Below are positions 43,953 through 56,774 of a DNA stretch of 64,000 nucleotides, in pieces. This DNA is from Apodospora peruviana (taxonomy: Eukaryota > Ascomycota > Sordariomycetes > Sordariales > Lasiosphaeriaceae). How positions within the stretch are numbered: position 1 is the first letter of the stretch; every line of letters begins with the position of its first letter. The DNA is taken from NCBI GenBank assembly GCA_033439685.1, contig JAUEDM010000002.1:4340001-4404000 (forward strand), written 5' to 3'. Under the pieces are notes generated by a model. It saw nothing but the letters and a program-made list of their open reading frames with translations. It made no database searches and was not told where the DNA came from. Position numbers and translations under genes: made by a program.

Positions 43953-45736
43953 TCACATGACAATACAGCACCCACAGCCACCACCACTCTTCTTTTGAGG
44001 TGGCTCTTCCTCAGGAGGCTCCGGTAATCTGATTGCTGGCGAGGGTTGAGGCGGTTGTGCTGGTGTTCTTGGACTGGGTAATGGGCTCATAGTCGGTTTA
44101 TCCGTGATTCTGGGCATTGTCGAGTAGGAGCCTTGTCTGCCTGGGAGGGCTGGCTTGGTCTCTGCCTTGAGCGGCCAGTCGGGCTCCTCCTGCCTCTCGT
44201 CCTTCTCGCCCTCCTGTTCTGGCCCAATGTCTTCATTCCCTGGGGGCTTTAGGAAGCCCTCGTCAGTGAGTGGCCTAAACTCCTTATCGTAAACACTGCC
44301 AAATTTGCCCTCTTTTTCCCACTTCTCCTGTTGTAACCGCCTAGCTACTGTGGGCAAGAGCTGTTGATCGGGCGGTAGACGGGGGTCCGGACGATATGCC
44401 GAGACCATCCATGGGGGCTCGCCCTCCATCTGTTTGCTGCTTGTGCCGGGCGACAGCTCGCCAGACCTCGTCGATGGCCGTGTAGTTCCTGCTCCACTAC
44501 TCGTCGAATCCTTACTTGGTCCGCCTCTAGTTTTCGGTCTCCCGGCAGCACCATTTGCCGGCTTGGGCCCTGACGGTTTCCTCGCCCCCGTAGTCGTCGT
44601 ACCCTTCTTAGGAGAGCTATCCACTCGCTTCGCCGACTGTGTCGCATGCTGGGAGACGGTTCCATTTGTGGGGGCCTTGGCAAGCGCATTGCCCGTGCTG
44701 CCGCTCCTGGTCCGCGTTTTCGGGTACGCTATCTGGTCCTCTTCGGTAGGACTGCTGTCTCGCTTCCGCACTAAAAGGGTGTCTCGTTCGAGATGCTCGC
44801 TCGGTATGGGGACAGGACTTAATTTCGCAACCGGTATCCTCGACGTCCCCCGCGTGCCACCGTTGGCGACGAAGTAGCCAGCACTGTCCGCAATTTCTTC
44901 CGGGAGTCTTAGATCCCAACTAGGGATAGATCCCGCGTCAGGTGTTCTAGGCTCTCCCACGGCTGCCGAATTCTTCCTCGATCTTGGCGCAGGCTGCTCA
45001 CCACCACCAGCTGCCCTGCCTTGCCCATTAGCCTTATCCTGGCTGTGATCTCGCCTCGAACGGTTCTGGCTCTTTGATCTTGCCCTCTCTCGTGCCCTCG
45101 GCAGGAAAATTCCTGCGGCCTGTAGCTCCTCACTTTCTATCTTGGCGAGTTTATCTCGATGAATCCATTTGGAATCGTCAGTCTCGGGATCTTGTTGCAT
45201 CTCACCAGCTGCTCGCTTGTGTGGGTCTTCGGCGGCTCGACCTTTCGCATCGTAGAGGTCTAATAGACTATCGGCAGGACTTGCGCTCTCCTTGATACTT
45301 GTTGGCTTCGGGTCATGGTGTGGCGGTGATAAATAGCCAGATTCAGGGTTCCTCGTCCTCATATCGGATCTGGCGTCTCCGTTGCTTTGTTTTCGTGAAG
45401 TCGGGTCCGGGGTCGTGTTAGCGCCACTGTACGAGGCAGGATGCCCCTTCTGAGATGTCACGGCAGCGCGGCCAGAAGGGTATGCGTTCTCATCATCCAC
45501 TGGTAGATTGCTATCGTGCAACGGCTTTTGGAACAGAGTCAAACATCAGCGGAAGCTTTGTGGGTATTGGGAAACTCGAAACGCGTTCCGGCGGGAGCAT
45601 ATGGCATTTACAAGTCAGGGAAGGCGGAAGTCAATTGTCGGAGTCTTACCTCTGAATGCATGTCCCACGGATAGCCAGTCCCATGAGAACTGGAAACTGG
45701 CGTCAGAGCAGTTGCCGACTGAGATACGGCCGCCAT
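43953..45736 (-). CDS. CaaX-tailed, cell-end-marker-like protein
   Basis: Two exons, 45736-45650 and 45524-43953 (552 residues), intron 125 nt. Exon 1 encodes MAAVSQSATALTPVSS...DMHSE and exon 2 begins PLHDSNLPVDDENAYP. Most of the protein is disordered, rich in Pro, Ser, Lys and Arg, with one conserved-looking block, SKWIHRDKLAKIESEELQAA, near residue 140-160. The C-terminus GGGCGCCIVM is a textbook CaaX box: Cys-Ile-Val-Met, predicted farnesylated, with two adjacent cysteines for palmitoylation, so the protein should be anchored in the plasma membrane. This layout matches the prenylated cell-end marker TeaR/Mod5, which places Tea1/TeaA complexes at hyphal tips. That identity is an inference from architecture, not from alignment. 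Confidence 0.8.
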
Positions 45737-47504
45737 CTTGTCATTTGAAGTGCAGGCGCAGGAGGAAGAAGGCTGCTACCTCGGGGCACGTCGCGGCCCC
45801 TCTTTCGTTTGGTCGGTGCGATTTGGGAAGGGAGGCGGGTACAACGTTTTGGTGTTTTAAAATAAATAAAAATCGTTCGAGCTCGCGAAACACAGGACAA
45901 TCGGGAACTGGCCAGGGTCCAGTAGTCGAAAAGGCGAATGGATCTTCTTCAAGCGCGCCAAGCACGGGGTGCCGTTGTCGTTGACAGCTGCCCGCTGGGT
46001 GTTACTTGCTGTTTTAGGACGGGAGATTGACGGCTCTCGCTTAGTGCGCTTGCCCCCGTTGGCCGTGATTTTTGAGCCGGTTCCAGCCTCCTGGGTTCCT
46101 CCTTCAGAAAGAATAAAACCCGTCAAGACCTCGTCACCTCGAGCGCCGACAAGATCGACCGTCTTTGATCCGCATGCACCAATTGACTATGCAGGTGTTC
46201 GGATCGGATAGTAGGCGTGGATTCCGTCGTGGTCGAGTCGAAATACGAACAAATTTTGGACACGGGCTGTCGTCAATCATACGTCGTCGCCGTCGGTCGC
46301 CGGTCACAATCGCAGTCGCGGTCGTGAGGATTCTTTTGACAGAGCGACCTCATATGGATACCGGTGGAACCTTGATAAACGGAGCTTCTGGTGTGTCTGA
46401 CGGAGGGCTTAACTTTCGCGAAGGGGTTGGCGTGCTTCCGGCGTCGGATTTTCTTTCACCCCTGACACCTGGTTCGAGGACGATGGATTGGGTCTAGGCG
46501 GTGCAGTAGGGAGGATCCTGCTGCAACCTTCTCTCCGAAGTGCAGACTACAACAAGCCACCACCCGAATCTTGACGAACATTTAACTTATATGAAGCCCA
46601 CCGAGATCTAACTAAGAGATGGGTGCGGAGATGGATGGATGAATAAAGACGTAAATGGGGTCCACAGGCGGTCCGAGAGCCAACGTCTTTGTTACCCGCT
46701 TCTTCGCGAACAAAGAAAGCGAACAAAGCTCAACAACGCACCAGTTTGATCACGTTGATGGATGCAGGCTCACACGACAGCCATATGAGATGCAGAACGC
46801 AGCCAATCCCGCGGAAGCACGGCCAAGTGGCACCCCAGACTCTCGGATGCTGGCGAAGGCCCATGAATGGCCCGTATCTCCAAGGCACAGACAGAGCACA
46901 GAGCTTTGTTCAGTATCCCGGAAATCTCAAAAGGGGTAAAAACGGTAATTTGATAAAAGGCAGCAATTGGCAGTTCTTTCTCCTTGCGGAAGGGCTGGAA
47001 GGGTGGATGATGCCATTGGCCAATGACGTGGATTGGTCCCCCTCCTTATCTGGCTTAAGATTTGGGTTGGCACCCTCGAATTACAGCCTTCACCAACGTC
47101 ACCTCAGTCGTCAAATTCGTGGGGGAATGAATATCTAGAGGCGATCACAGCTTTTCGATTCAGATTGACTTCATACCATTTCCGTCGGCCCTGGATATGG
47201 CTTTGCTTGCAACTGCAGTGGCAACTGAGCGATGATAACAAGTTCTGAGCCGACCTCTTTTCGGACGGCAAAGGCTTCAGAACATTTCCAATAGCAACCG
47301 TTATACGGGCCATCGAAAAAACAATCCTCCCGCAATCTGCCATTCCTCCACCGCCGGACGCCCCAGGCTAGGTAAGACAAAGTTCTTCAAGTCGACACCA
47401 AGACGCCACAGCGGAAGAATAGAGACAGCTACAACCGCCACCATTCTCGGTTGCTCGGGTGAAGATAAGATGGACGCATCAACCCCAACTTCGTTTCGAT
47501 TCGA
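45737..47504. other. intergenic
   Basis: The 5' flank of the CaaX protein gene and the upstream part of the phosphoesterase relic. An earlier exon of that relic may lie in 47200-47500, but I cannot place it. Nothing else seen. Confidence 0.45.
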
Positions 47505-48387
47505 CGGGCCAGAGTCGTGTGTATCAGTGACACGCATAACTGCACCGTCAAGCTGCCGAAGGGTGATGTGCTGATTGACTTGACAAACCAGGGAAGCTAT
47601 TCAGAGGTATACATACATATCCTTCATGCCGGTGTGGACAATTGGGCCAAAAGACAAACACCACCTGTCTTGGCCATTAGGACTGATCGAGGAGGTGGTC
47701 CTCGCTCTTCAAATCCGTACAGTGGCTCGAGAAGGCAGATTTTACCGCGAAAATAGTCATTGCAGGTATGGATACTGCGCTGTTGCGAACCTTCCGTCCG
47801 GAAGCTAACTACTGCTTGCAAAGGAAACCATGATGCTACCCTCGATCAGGATTTCTATTTACGAAATGGCGAGTCTTTCCACAGCCAGAATTCTCAAGAC
47901 CCAGACAGCTACCTTGCCTTGCTCACATCGAGTCCAACAATCACTTATCTTTGCCACTCGTCTGCCACCATCCGACTAGGTGATCCAGGGGGTTTGGAAA
48001 CTGAAATTAATGTTTTCACGTCCCCTTACAGCCCGCGAAGTGGCCTGTGGGCTTTTGGATATGACCGCCCAGTCAAAGACGCCGGAACCTTGGGCTCACA
48101 AGTATCACAAAGACGTGAGCCAACTGGAGAGGACCTCTGGGACGCTGTTCCCATGGGCACTTATATTCTTGTTACTCATACACCACCACATAATCATTGT
48201 GACAGGAACGCAGCTGGCAGCCTTCTGGGTTCGCGAAAAGTTACGGAAGACAATCGGCAGTGTCCGACCTCGACTACACTTCTGTAGTCATATCCATCAA
48301 GGACGAGGCGCCGAACGAGTGATGTGGAAGGTACCCAGCTATAATGATGGGCAGCATAAGGATGTTGAAGCTGGGACTGAGTTCTAG
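47505..48387 (+). pseudogene. relic of a metallophosphoesterase gene
   Basis: Calcineurin-like phosphoesterase of the MPPED/UPF0046 type, readable in pieces. Motif 1: VVCISDTHNCTVKLPKGDVLI. This is followed directly by DLTNQGSYSE; the usual HAG between LI and DL is missing, an in-frame loss of 9 nt that removes the Gly of the GD motif. Next is WLEKADFTAKIVIAG, an intron (47766-47823) and NHDATLDQDFY (GNHD motif). Then YLCHSSATIRL, INVFTSPYSPRSGLWAFGYDRP, DLWDAVPMGTYILVTHTPPHNHCD. Near 48215 the frame shifts by one base to reach VRPRLHFCSHIHQGRG, where the usual GHxH reads SHIH. No start codon joins in frame upstream, and the stretch before WLEKADF has a stop. These lesions make activity unlikely. 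Confidence 0.75.
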
Positions 48388-51300
48388 CAGGATCCGAGCC
48401 CGGATTCCAGGTCTGCAAAGATCAGTCTTGTTGACTTAACAAGCTGTGGTGGCAGCCGGCCGCTCGATTGGCAAGACACTGCACCGAATCATGACTTGTC
48501 CTGTGGCTCGACGGCAATCCCTGGGGATGAGATCCGGCCTCGCGCGGGGTCAGATGATTATACCACCGGCTGGGAGGTCCGTGGCGGGCCCAGCCGCCCC
48601 GCTAATCCCGGGGCCGGCCATGACGCCGACTTCGTTTCCGATAGGCCCGGTCATGGCGACCACTCCTTAAGCCCGGCACGGCTTGGCCGAGTGGTGTTGT
48701 CTGCCCAAACGGTCCGACGGGAGACATGCGTGGTCAATTGCGAATTATGGCCACCAACTGGCCTCACACCGGTGGCAAACGATTCAACAAGCCGATTGTC
48801 GTTTATCTGGACCTGCCAACCATTCGGCGGTAATATTGACCTCACTGACCGGGGCTGTCACTAGCTCACGAAGCTGTTGTTTTGGACATGGTCTGTTGGC
48901 GCCTCTCGCGCGTAAACCTCTAGGCGTCATTATTGTAACCTAGCCCTACCATCAGGATATGCATCGCTTCGGTTGTTCCTGAATCCCATGGAAAGCACGA
49001 TCCGTCACCGGGCTGTGTGGTGTGGTGCTTCCCAAACTCGTGGTACCTATCACAACAAAGCTACAGCATACGACCTATCCGAGGCATCTGAACGAACATC
49101 TGGCAGCACCTGTGACCATGGGTCGTTGACCACATATACAATTCATCACAGCACGGGGCCGTCATACATGACCCGAGTTTCTGTAGCTGCATGACGACAA
49201 CACAGTACAGCCGCCACGCATATTGATTAATCCTTATTACCCTAGTAGTACCAGCAAGGTCCGGTTGTGAGACCGAGGGTCATGGATTCTGGGAGCATGC
49301 CGCTACCCTAGGCTATTACCAGTACGGAGTGTTAGTGCTTTGACTGAATGGGTGGGTATTCCCGAACCTAGTGATGTGCCTGCTCGATGATCGTCGGCGC
49401 CGTCGCCGTGCTAGCAATGACAGCATGTGGGGTTGTCAGATGGCTAGAGCCGAAGCCAACGTGAGTAGTCAGCCGTCAGCCGTCCACGGGTTGTGGTCCG
49501 CTCTCTTAATAACCTGGAAAAGTGTTCTACAAGAGGTTGAGCTTTCCGCAACCCCCTTCGTTACACGTGCAGGATAGTTGCGAGTGATAGTCACTTGATC
49601 GAAACAAAAGCCATCACTCGAGCACATTTTGCCAATGAGGACTTAGCGACGCTGGCTCCATGACATCGCCGACAGTTATCCGAAGGTATCTGACTTCACT
49701 ATTATTTACTCGAGGTGTATGATCGATGATCCATTATATGGATTTTCCCTTGGCCTTGTAAATCTTTACGAAACGGATAGAAAGCAAGAGCAACACTTAA
49801 AAGTTGGTTGAATACAAGCCATAGCATCAGTGGTGTTGCGGCACAGCGTCCGCGAACAGCGCTTCTAGATTCATTGGCGGCCACTCATCTGGGCCTCCCT
49901 CCCCTCTCGCGGACAAACATATCGAAGATGTGATGTGATGCGATGCCCGTGAGATGGCGGGGTGAGGTAGGAGAGAGGGGGGCTGGACTCTGTGCTGAAT
50001 GGATCACACTTTGTTGATGGAGGTGGTGGTGTCCTGCAGGTTGACGAGCCAGAATTGTTGCGCCATTCTCTGTCCCGAATCCAGGGGCCAATGGCCGTTG
50101 GACATGACATGCAAAACCAACATTTCGCTTCATGCGAAGATGCCTCAGGAGACCAGCTCAACTTCTTCTCATTCTCCAGTTGAACGAGAGCGACAAGGAA
50201 AACTGACAGGTCGAATCGAATGCGTGGATGATGGCGGAGGCTGGAGCTGGTGTGTCTGTGTGTATGTGGCAATGGTTAAGCAGGAATTTGGGATCAAATG
50301 TTGTCATGAGCAGCGAAAGAATCAATACGTGATTCGTTTCCCGGTAGGTATGTTTTATCGTCTGTTTTAAGAAGTCGTCGATGTTTCTCTCAACGGCTGC
50401 TCACCGCCCATGGAGCGTAGTATTCAACGAATGAAGGTCGGCCCGGCTTGGCGACTCCATCACCTCCAGCTCTTCACCAGGCTGTATATCATCTCATCAA
50501 ATCATGGTGTATTTCTAGATCCAGACTGTTTCTTTCCACAGCCGTTTTCAGCCCGCAAGGGACTCACTCGAGCAACACCACATACCTCACCATGAAGTTG
50601 ATAAGCTCCATTTTTGTTCGGATAGTGAATGGTGATCAGTGGAAGCCATCGAGCTGAACTTGATCCGGTGCTTGGCTGAAACTTCCAAAAAGGAGGGGTA
50701 AAACTCTGGTTGGGTTGGGGGGTCTTTTGGCGGGGTAATAATGATCAGACATGGATTCTGATCGGTTCACACTTGAGGTCCATGAATCCCGACTCGCTCA
50801 CTGCTTTTTGGTTTTGGGATCTCCTGAAGCGGTGCAGAAATGGTTCAAGATGATACCTTGTCGGAGGCGACGGCTTGGATAAGAGCTGCTGTTTGGCTCC
50901 GTGGTATGCTGATGAGCGGTTTTTGTTTTGTTTCGTACCTAGTTCCCCACCAAAAACCAAACCTCACCGTCTTCCATTTGTCACAGCGTGTTCCGTTGAT
51001 GACGATCAGAAAGAAGTGCAAAGAAAATCCGCAGAAGCTTTTAGCTCCCCTTGTTTTAGCAAGTTTGTGGCATCATTACACATCCTGACATGGTCAGATC
51101 TTTTTCCTTCATATGACGACGGATTCTTCCACGGTTGGGCGATGGGGGGTGAAGGGATCATCATTCAAGATTCCAACACCCATAAATCTTGTCCGATCGG
51201 CTGCTTCCCTTGACCGCGGCCATGGCCGCCGACACTGCCCTGAACTGCCGATATCTCCAGGTTTCCACAGGTGCTGTATCTCGCAGCGATTGGCAACAAC

Positions 51301-54300
51301 GTCTTTCCTCCAATGGCCCCGTTGGGTGGTCCATTTGGAGTGTAGGATAGGGCGTGGCAGTGGCTTCTCACTGGCCGAAGGATCCCACCATGCCCACGAG
51401 CACTTGTCCGGGGGAAGGTGGTGACATTGTCGTTGTTGACTGGTCAGAATCGACTCACAACATCCGACGTCCGGGCCCACACCCTGCCCTCATCATTGAC
51501 GGCCACGCAGCTGCTTCCTCCCAGGGATCATGAGCGGAGAGCAAACTGAGGAGGAGCGCCGTTAAACATGACATGACGGACCCCAAGCTGAAGATCAATG
51601 ATCCCAGCAAGCTGGTGCTGGATGCCTTGGAAAGCAGGTGCCTTCAGCAAGCCGACGCCGGTGGTACACACCATCCGAGGACCCGTACCTGCTTTATGGT
51701 ATGCTCATCGAGATGGTTGGATGACACGATCAGCGGATGGAAACATGCCCCGCCAGAAAGTCATCATGACCGGGACTTGTGTCAGGGCCGGTCTTTGCTG
51801 CTGGACATAACGATATGTACGCATAGGTAAGCCCTCGCCCTCCGCACAAGCCGTCCACAGCGACCAGTAATAACTCACTGGGATCTATGCGCTGCGACAT
51901 GTATCATGGCCCTGTCATCCAATCCAAGAGGCATGAAAGCACAGGCCCGAGATAGAACTAACGTTTGTAGTGGTGCAACTTGACTGAGATTGGACGGTGA
52001 GACCTGGACAGGAGTGCACCCACTTGTGCTCCTGATTCTAACCAGTCAATCCACATCTTTGATGGCAGCTTGCGGGCTTCTCTTGCCTGTCTTGTTGGTA
52101 GACCGGATGCCATGATGACGGAGCCTACGGCATTTGATCTAGCTAGAGTCTAGTCAAGCGGGCAACCCCGTGATCCCAACAAGGGTTATTATAGGGGAGG
52201 CAGCCGGTTCCAGTGGTGGAGTTTCTAGGTCTCAAGACGGTATACCAGTCCACACAATCAAAGCCAAGTCGCCTCGCATTCCATCTGCGTGCGTATGCGT
52301 GTCGTCGTATCCTCAGGCGACTCTGCGCTGGCTGGCTGGCCCTGGGGGCTAGGTGGGCCTCTCCGCAGGTCCATAACAATCACTCCAAGCCCCTACTCGA
52401 AAGCCACAAAGACAGTTGATAGCCCCCTTACGACAGGCCCCTTTGGTCGTCCGGACCAGGAGCCGCTGCAGGAGTATTGCAGATTATCGATATAATTGCT
52501 TTGGTTTCGGGGTTCTGCAGCTTCCTCCACATTCAGACATGCTTCGGGCAATCAAGGACGGGCTGTGGACAGTCAAGCCTACACTATCAACTGGGCTGAC
52601 ACGAATGTGAGGCGAAAGCCTCTTGGGAGATCTCTTCCCCAACCCCGAAGAGGGACGCCCCGGAATTTGGATAGACATCCAAGTTCTTGTCGGACTTAAT
52701 TACTCCATAACAGGCACGACATTTAACAATCAGTCGCCGCCAGTGATTGGAGATGTTTGCTCGATTTCGCCTTGTTGTAATGCTCGTTTGGCGCTCGCAG
52801 GCTTCAGTTAAAATACCGTGACACCCGACACCCCCTCGGATTCCACGCCGTTTATGTCATCTTTTGTGATGGCTCTCCGCAGATAAATTAGGTAGTTGGT
52901 AACTAAAGCTGACGGGCTGCCTTCCATAGCCTCACGAGCCTCACTCGATCAATCTGAGATGGCTTTTTTTAACCGCAGGGATTCAGGCTCCTACGGACGG
53001 GCCGTTTCGCGTGCCAGGAGATACCGAGGCCGTCGCAACTAGAACCAAATCGAAGGTAGCGCTCAGTGCTCACAGTTGCTGGGAAAACAAGTGGCATCAG
53101 CCAGACACACCGCCATCACCTTATTGCGCCGAGCCAGAGTGGAGAGAGAGCAACCAGTCGTGTGTCGATACATCCATCAGCTGGTGTTGCAAGTTTGCTT
53201 TCTCACAGTCGTCTGCGTGACATAATAATCGCTAGGAGCCGGCATGAAATTATGCAGAGCATCGCATTTGCAAACCGCTTCAAGTGCGGATACGGAATAC
53301 TTGCTTGCCCGTTCTGGCGGTGACGAGCTAACTGCGGACGAAGCCGGCCAGCAAATGGAATTGCAACGAGTGAAGGGAGATCGGAGCATTGCCACACCTC
53401 GGAAAAAGCTCGTTAGAACTGCAAAAGAAAAGGCCTTGACAGTCCAGAGGACCTCACTCGCCACTACCAGCCACCGCGCCCTGCCACCGCTTTTATGACT
53501 GGGTGCGAACAGAGCTCTGCACTCCGTTAACTAAATGAAGACCTACAGGGCGTACTGTAGATCCAGCTGGATGGTTATCAAGAATCATTCCAAGTACGGA
53601 TTGGCAGTGGAGGGAGAAATGAGAGACGTGTAATCCGTCAAAGTGAAAGGCCCGAGGCCGCTATCAAGAGACCGCTCCTCTGCAATGCGGCATCGACTGG
53701 AGTTGGAGGTTCTACCTTCGCCGATGACAAACAAGACTTGGACAGCGGTCTGCATCGCCTGAGAGAAGCTGGGGAGCAGATAGGATAATATATACACTAT
53801 TTTTATGAGCAAAGCTGAAGAGCGCAGCACTATCAGCAGCCCTCGAGAGGAGCGGATACCGGATGCGGGCGTTGTTGTGTCTCTTGGCTCTCGGGCAACG
53901 ACAGGGACAGCCTCATCGTGAACGGGGATGGGGACTCAGACTCTCAGAGAACTCACAGCTGCATCGTTAGTTTTGGCGGGCAACACGGAAGCAGCTGAGA
54001 GAGAAGCGGAGAGAATGGAAGTGAAGGGACGGCAGTCGCGACGCACCTGGGCCCGCAGAACTGCCAGTGTTGGATGCTGCCGTAAGCCAGACAAAAGGGG
54101 CAAGGTGCCAAACCGGGAACCAGTCAGAGCTGCCGGAAGTGCCCTGTCACTGACCCACAGTTGGATCTCTGAGCACTCAGTACTCCACAGAGTCCGCACG
54201 CCCTTGACGCCGAGACCCGGCCCAGGGCCAGGGTGCCATGGGTCCAGCGTCGCTTCCTCTGCAGCGTCGCGGCCGTTGCCCCCATTCCCCCAAGATAATG

Positions 54301-55067
54301 GGGGGCCAAGTCTGGAAGTCAGGAAGTGACAGAACAGAAGAACTGCCAAAAGCCACTCTGCCTGGCCCTCAAAGTGCCCCCCTCCCCTCACCCGCCGTGG
54401 CCGCTGCCCGACAACCGCCCCCCAGTTCCAGTACCAGGTGACTTCATCACCCATTCGCTCCGTCCGGATTTCCTTCTCATCACCTCACCACGGTACGAAG
54501 AGACGAGTCAACCCCGAACCAGGCCGAGATTTGGGCTGGCCCTGACCTCTATTATTCTTCGCGGTCGGTCTTGACAAATCGACCTATCTCTTCTGTGCTT
54601 TGTTTTGTTAGTCTGTCTTGCAATCACGATATCGACAGGGGAACCACAACAAAACACGACCCAGAAGCTCCACCAGCCGGCTCAAGGTGCCTCCCACTAG
54701 TTCGACTCGTTCGTCCCATATACCTGCCTCTCCAGCACGCAAAACAACACCGCTCTCTTGGTCTTGTTTACTCGGTAACTCTGCTGTTTTGAGAGCATTC
54801 CCATCGGCCGTGTGTCCTAATCGCTGCCAACGTTTGGAATTCGCCGCATTCGCCTCCCAAGACTATTCTTCCGCTCTACTGGTCCTCGAACCAAAACCAA
54901 CGACGCCTCCCATGCACTAGCCCCCCCAGGTCGACAGCCGGTTGCTGCTCTCACCAGAACTCGCACGTCGTCCACGATCAAGCTGTCTCGGCGCGAGTCT
55001 TGCGCTGTTAGCTAACCGACTACACTCCCGACAACGAACACTCTGCTTCAATCGCCACACCCTCAAC
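48388..55067. other. gene-poor tract (6.7 kb) and DnaJ 5' region
   Basis: No frame here resembles a protein family. A stretch near 48680-48700 looks like a tRNA D-arm (TGGCCGAGTGG) but has no T-arm. An 18-bp motif CTACAGGGCGTACTGTAG at 53543-53560 recurs with one change at 61886. The last few hundred bases are pyrimidine-rich and are probably the 5' UTR of the J-domain gene. Confidence 0.5.
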
Positions 55068-56774
55068 ATGATTCCTCTTCCGCCGGACCCGTGGAAGGTG
55101 CTTGGCATAGAAAAGACCGCAGACAAAGCCGAGATTAGGACTGCGTACAAGAAGCTCGTACTCAAAACCCACCCCGACAAAGTACAAGACCCAGAGCTCA
55201 AGGCAAAGAAGCAAGACGAGTTTCAAAAGGTTCAACAGGCGTATGAGCTGCTCAACGATGACGCCGAGAGGATCAAGTATGAGGAGCAGGTGCAGCTCAT
55301 GGAACTGCGCAGACAGGCCGCCTTGCTAAGCAAAAATGCGCCCAACTCATCAGCAGTCCGATCATCATCCAAAGTATACTACGAGGTCAAGACTGCAGAG
55401 ATCCGAACTGCAGAACCGCCAAGACACAAGTCTTCTTCAGGAGGAGGCAAGGTGTATGAACACTACTCATCGCCCCACACGCGCTCGCACGAAGAGATGC
55501 CCTCTCGTATCTTTTCTACATACGAAGACGGCGAAAAACATGCTCGGCGAACTGCGAGTTACGAGAAGCCTTCAAGGCGCGAAGAGGAGAAGCAGCGGGA
55601 AAAGGAGGATCGAAGACGGAAGAGAGAGGAGGAGGACACGAGGATACGGGAGAAGGACAGGGAGCGGAAAGAAAGAGAAACTCGGGAACGTGAACGCGAG
55701 GCTCGCAAAGCCGAGAAGAAAAGAATCGAGAAGGAACGTGAAATCCAAGAAAGGCTGCGTGACAGAGAGCGCCGCCGCGGATTGGAAGAGAAGTCGTCTC
55801 GTCACACCAAAGGACCTTATATCGAGGAATTCGGGGAGTTTGACGAGGTATACCCCACAGCCAAGGTGGAGAAGAAGAGGTCGTCCAGCAAGAAGCATGG
55901 CGAATTTCGAGAGCGCGAGCGCGAAAAGTCTACTTCTCGTTTAGATATCCCGTCTCCAGCAATCGAGATAATAGAACCGACGAACAAGACAAAGGACCAA
56001 GCGCTGAAAGAGACCGCTGCCGATTACATCGCAAGATCAAGAGGGGGCGCCGCCACGTCTCCGGGAATTCAGAGGTCGCAGACTGCTCAAGAGCACTTCT
56101 TTGCACCGCAACCGGTGCCGACTCCCCCGCCCGTCGAGTTTGAAGAGGAAAGCATCCGACGTTCGGCTGCCCGTGCGGCTGGACGCCGGTCGTCCCACGA
56201 CAGTCCCAAGGAAAAGGGGTCTTCACATAAGCAACTGCCCAGAGACTATCACGTCGTCGATACAACTCCCCCTAAGATGCGGCCAGTTCCAACCCTCAGC
56301 AAGTCTCATAGCACACCTCCGGTCGTTCCGGGCGTGATTCGGTCAAACACCCTTCAGGAGCCGTATGCTCACGCTGCCCCTGCACCGCCTGCCTTCACCC
56401 GAAGCACCACCTGGGCCCATGCCAGCGATGATCGTCACGTGGACTATTATGACGACTATGATGAACTTGAGGGCGATCGACGCCACCGTCATCGGAGTCG
56501 ACGTACACGTTCCCCCGAGAACCAGAACGTCGTGTACACAGTTGTGGATAGAACCAAGACGTCGAAGCCCAAGTATGTGTATGAAGATTCTCCGTCGTCA
56601 AGGAGATACCCAGAGGCCTCGACGAGCCATGGTTCTGGGACCACATACAGCCACGCGGCCGGCTTCAGAGTGAAGGAAAGCAGAGCATACGGGCCTGAGG
56701 ATGTCTCATATGCAAGCGTACCATACAGCTACACATCGGCCAACGACCAGTATACACCATCAGTCTACGCGTAA
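55068..56774 (+). CDS. J-domain (DnaJ/Hsp40) protein, charged
   Basis: Single exon, 568 residues from ATG 55068 (AACATG context; the frame is open 42 codons further up but without homology). Residues about 5-70 are a J-domain: PWKVLGIEKTADKAEIRTAYKK, the HPD tripeptide in KTHPDKVQ, and FQKVQQAYELLNDDAERIKYEE. HPD is the residue set that stimulates Hsp70 ATPase. There is no Gly/Phe region or zinc finger, so it is a class C J-protein. Residues about 165-260 are almost wholly Arg/Glu/Lys (REEEKQREKEDRRRK...), a long charged single helix. The rest is disordered and Ser/Pro/Tyr-rich, ending SVPYSYTSANDQYTPSVYA. No presequence, so probably cytosolic or nuclear. Its Hsp70 partner is not evident. Confidence 0.9.
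   Translation: MIPLPPDPWKVLGIEKTADKAEIRTAYKKLVLKTHPDKVQDPELKAKKQDEFQKVQQAYELLNDDAERIKYEEQVQLMELRRQAALLSKNAPNSSAVRSSSKVYYEVKTAEIRTAEPPRHKSSSGGGKVYEHYSSPHTRSHEEMPSRIFSTYEDGEKHARRTASYEKPSRREEEKQREKEDRRRKREEEDTRIREKDRERKERETREREREARKAEKKRIEKEREIQERLRDRERRRGLEEKSSRHTKGPYIEEFGEFDEVYPTAKVEKKRSSSKKHGEFREREREKSTSRLDIPSPAIEIIEPTNKTKDQALKETAADYIARSRGGAATSPGIQRSQTAQEHFFAPQPVPTPPPVEFEEESIRRSAARAAGRRSSHDSPKEKGSSHKQLPRDYHVVDTTPPKMRPVPTLSKSHSTPPVVPGVIRSNTLQEPYAHAAPAPPAFTRSTTWAHASDDRHVDYYDDYDELEGDRRHRHRSRRTRSPENQNVVYTVVDRTKTSKPKYVYEDSPSSRRYPEASTSHGSGTTYSHAAGFRVKESRAYGPEDVSYASVPYSYTSANDQYTPSVYA

Noticed and set aside
48675..48760. tRNA-like segment (TGGCCGAGTGG)
   Set aside because: Resembles a Leu/Ser D-arm, but there is no T-arm GTTCGAATC and no acceptor-stem pairing.
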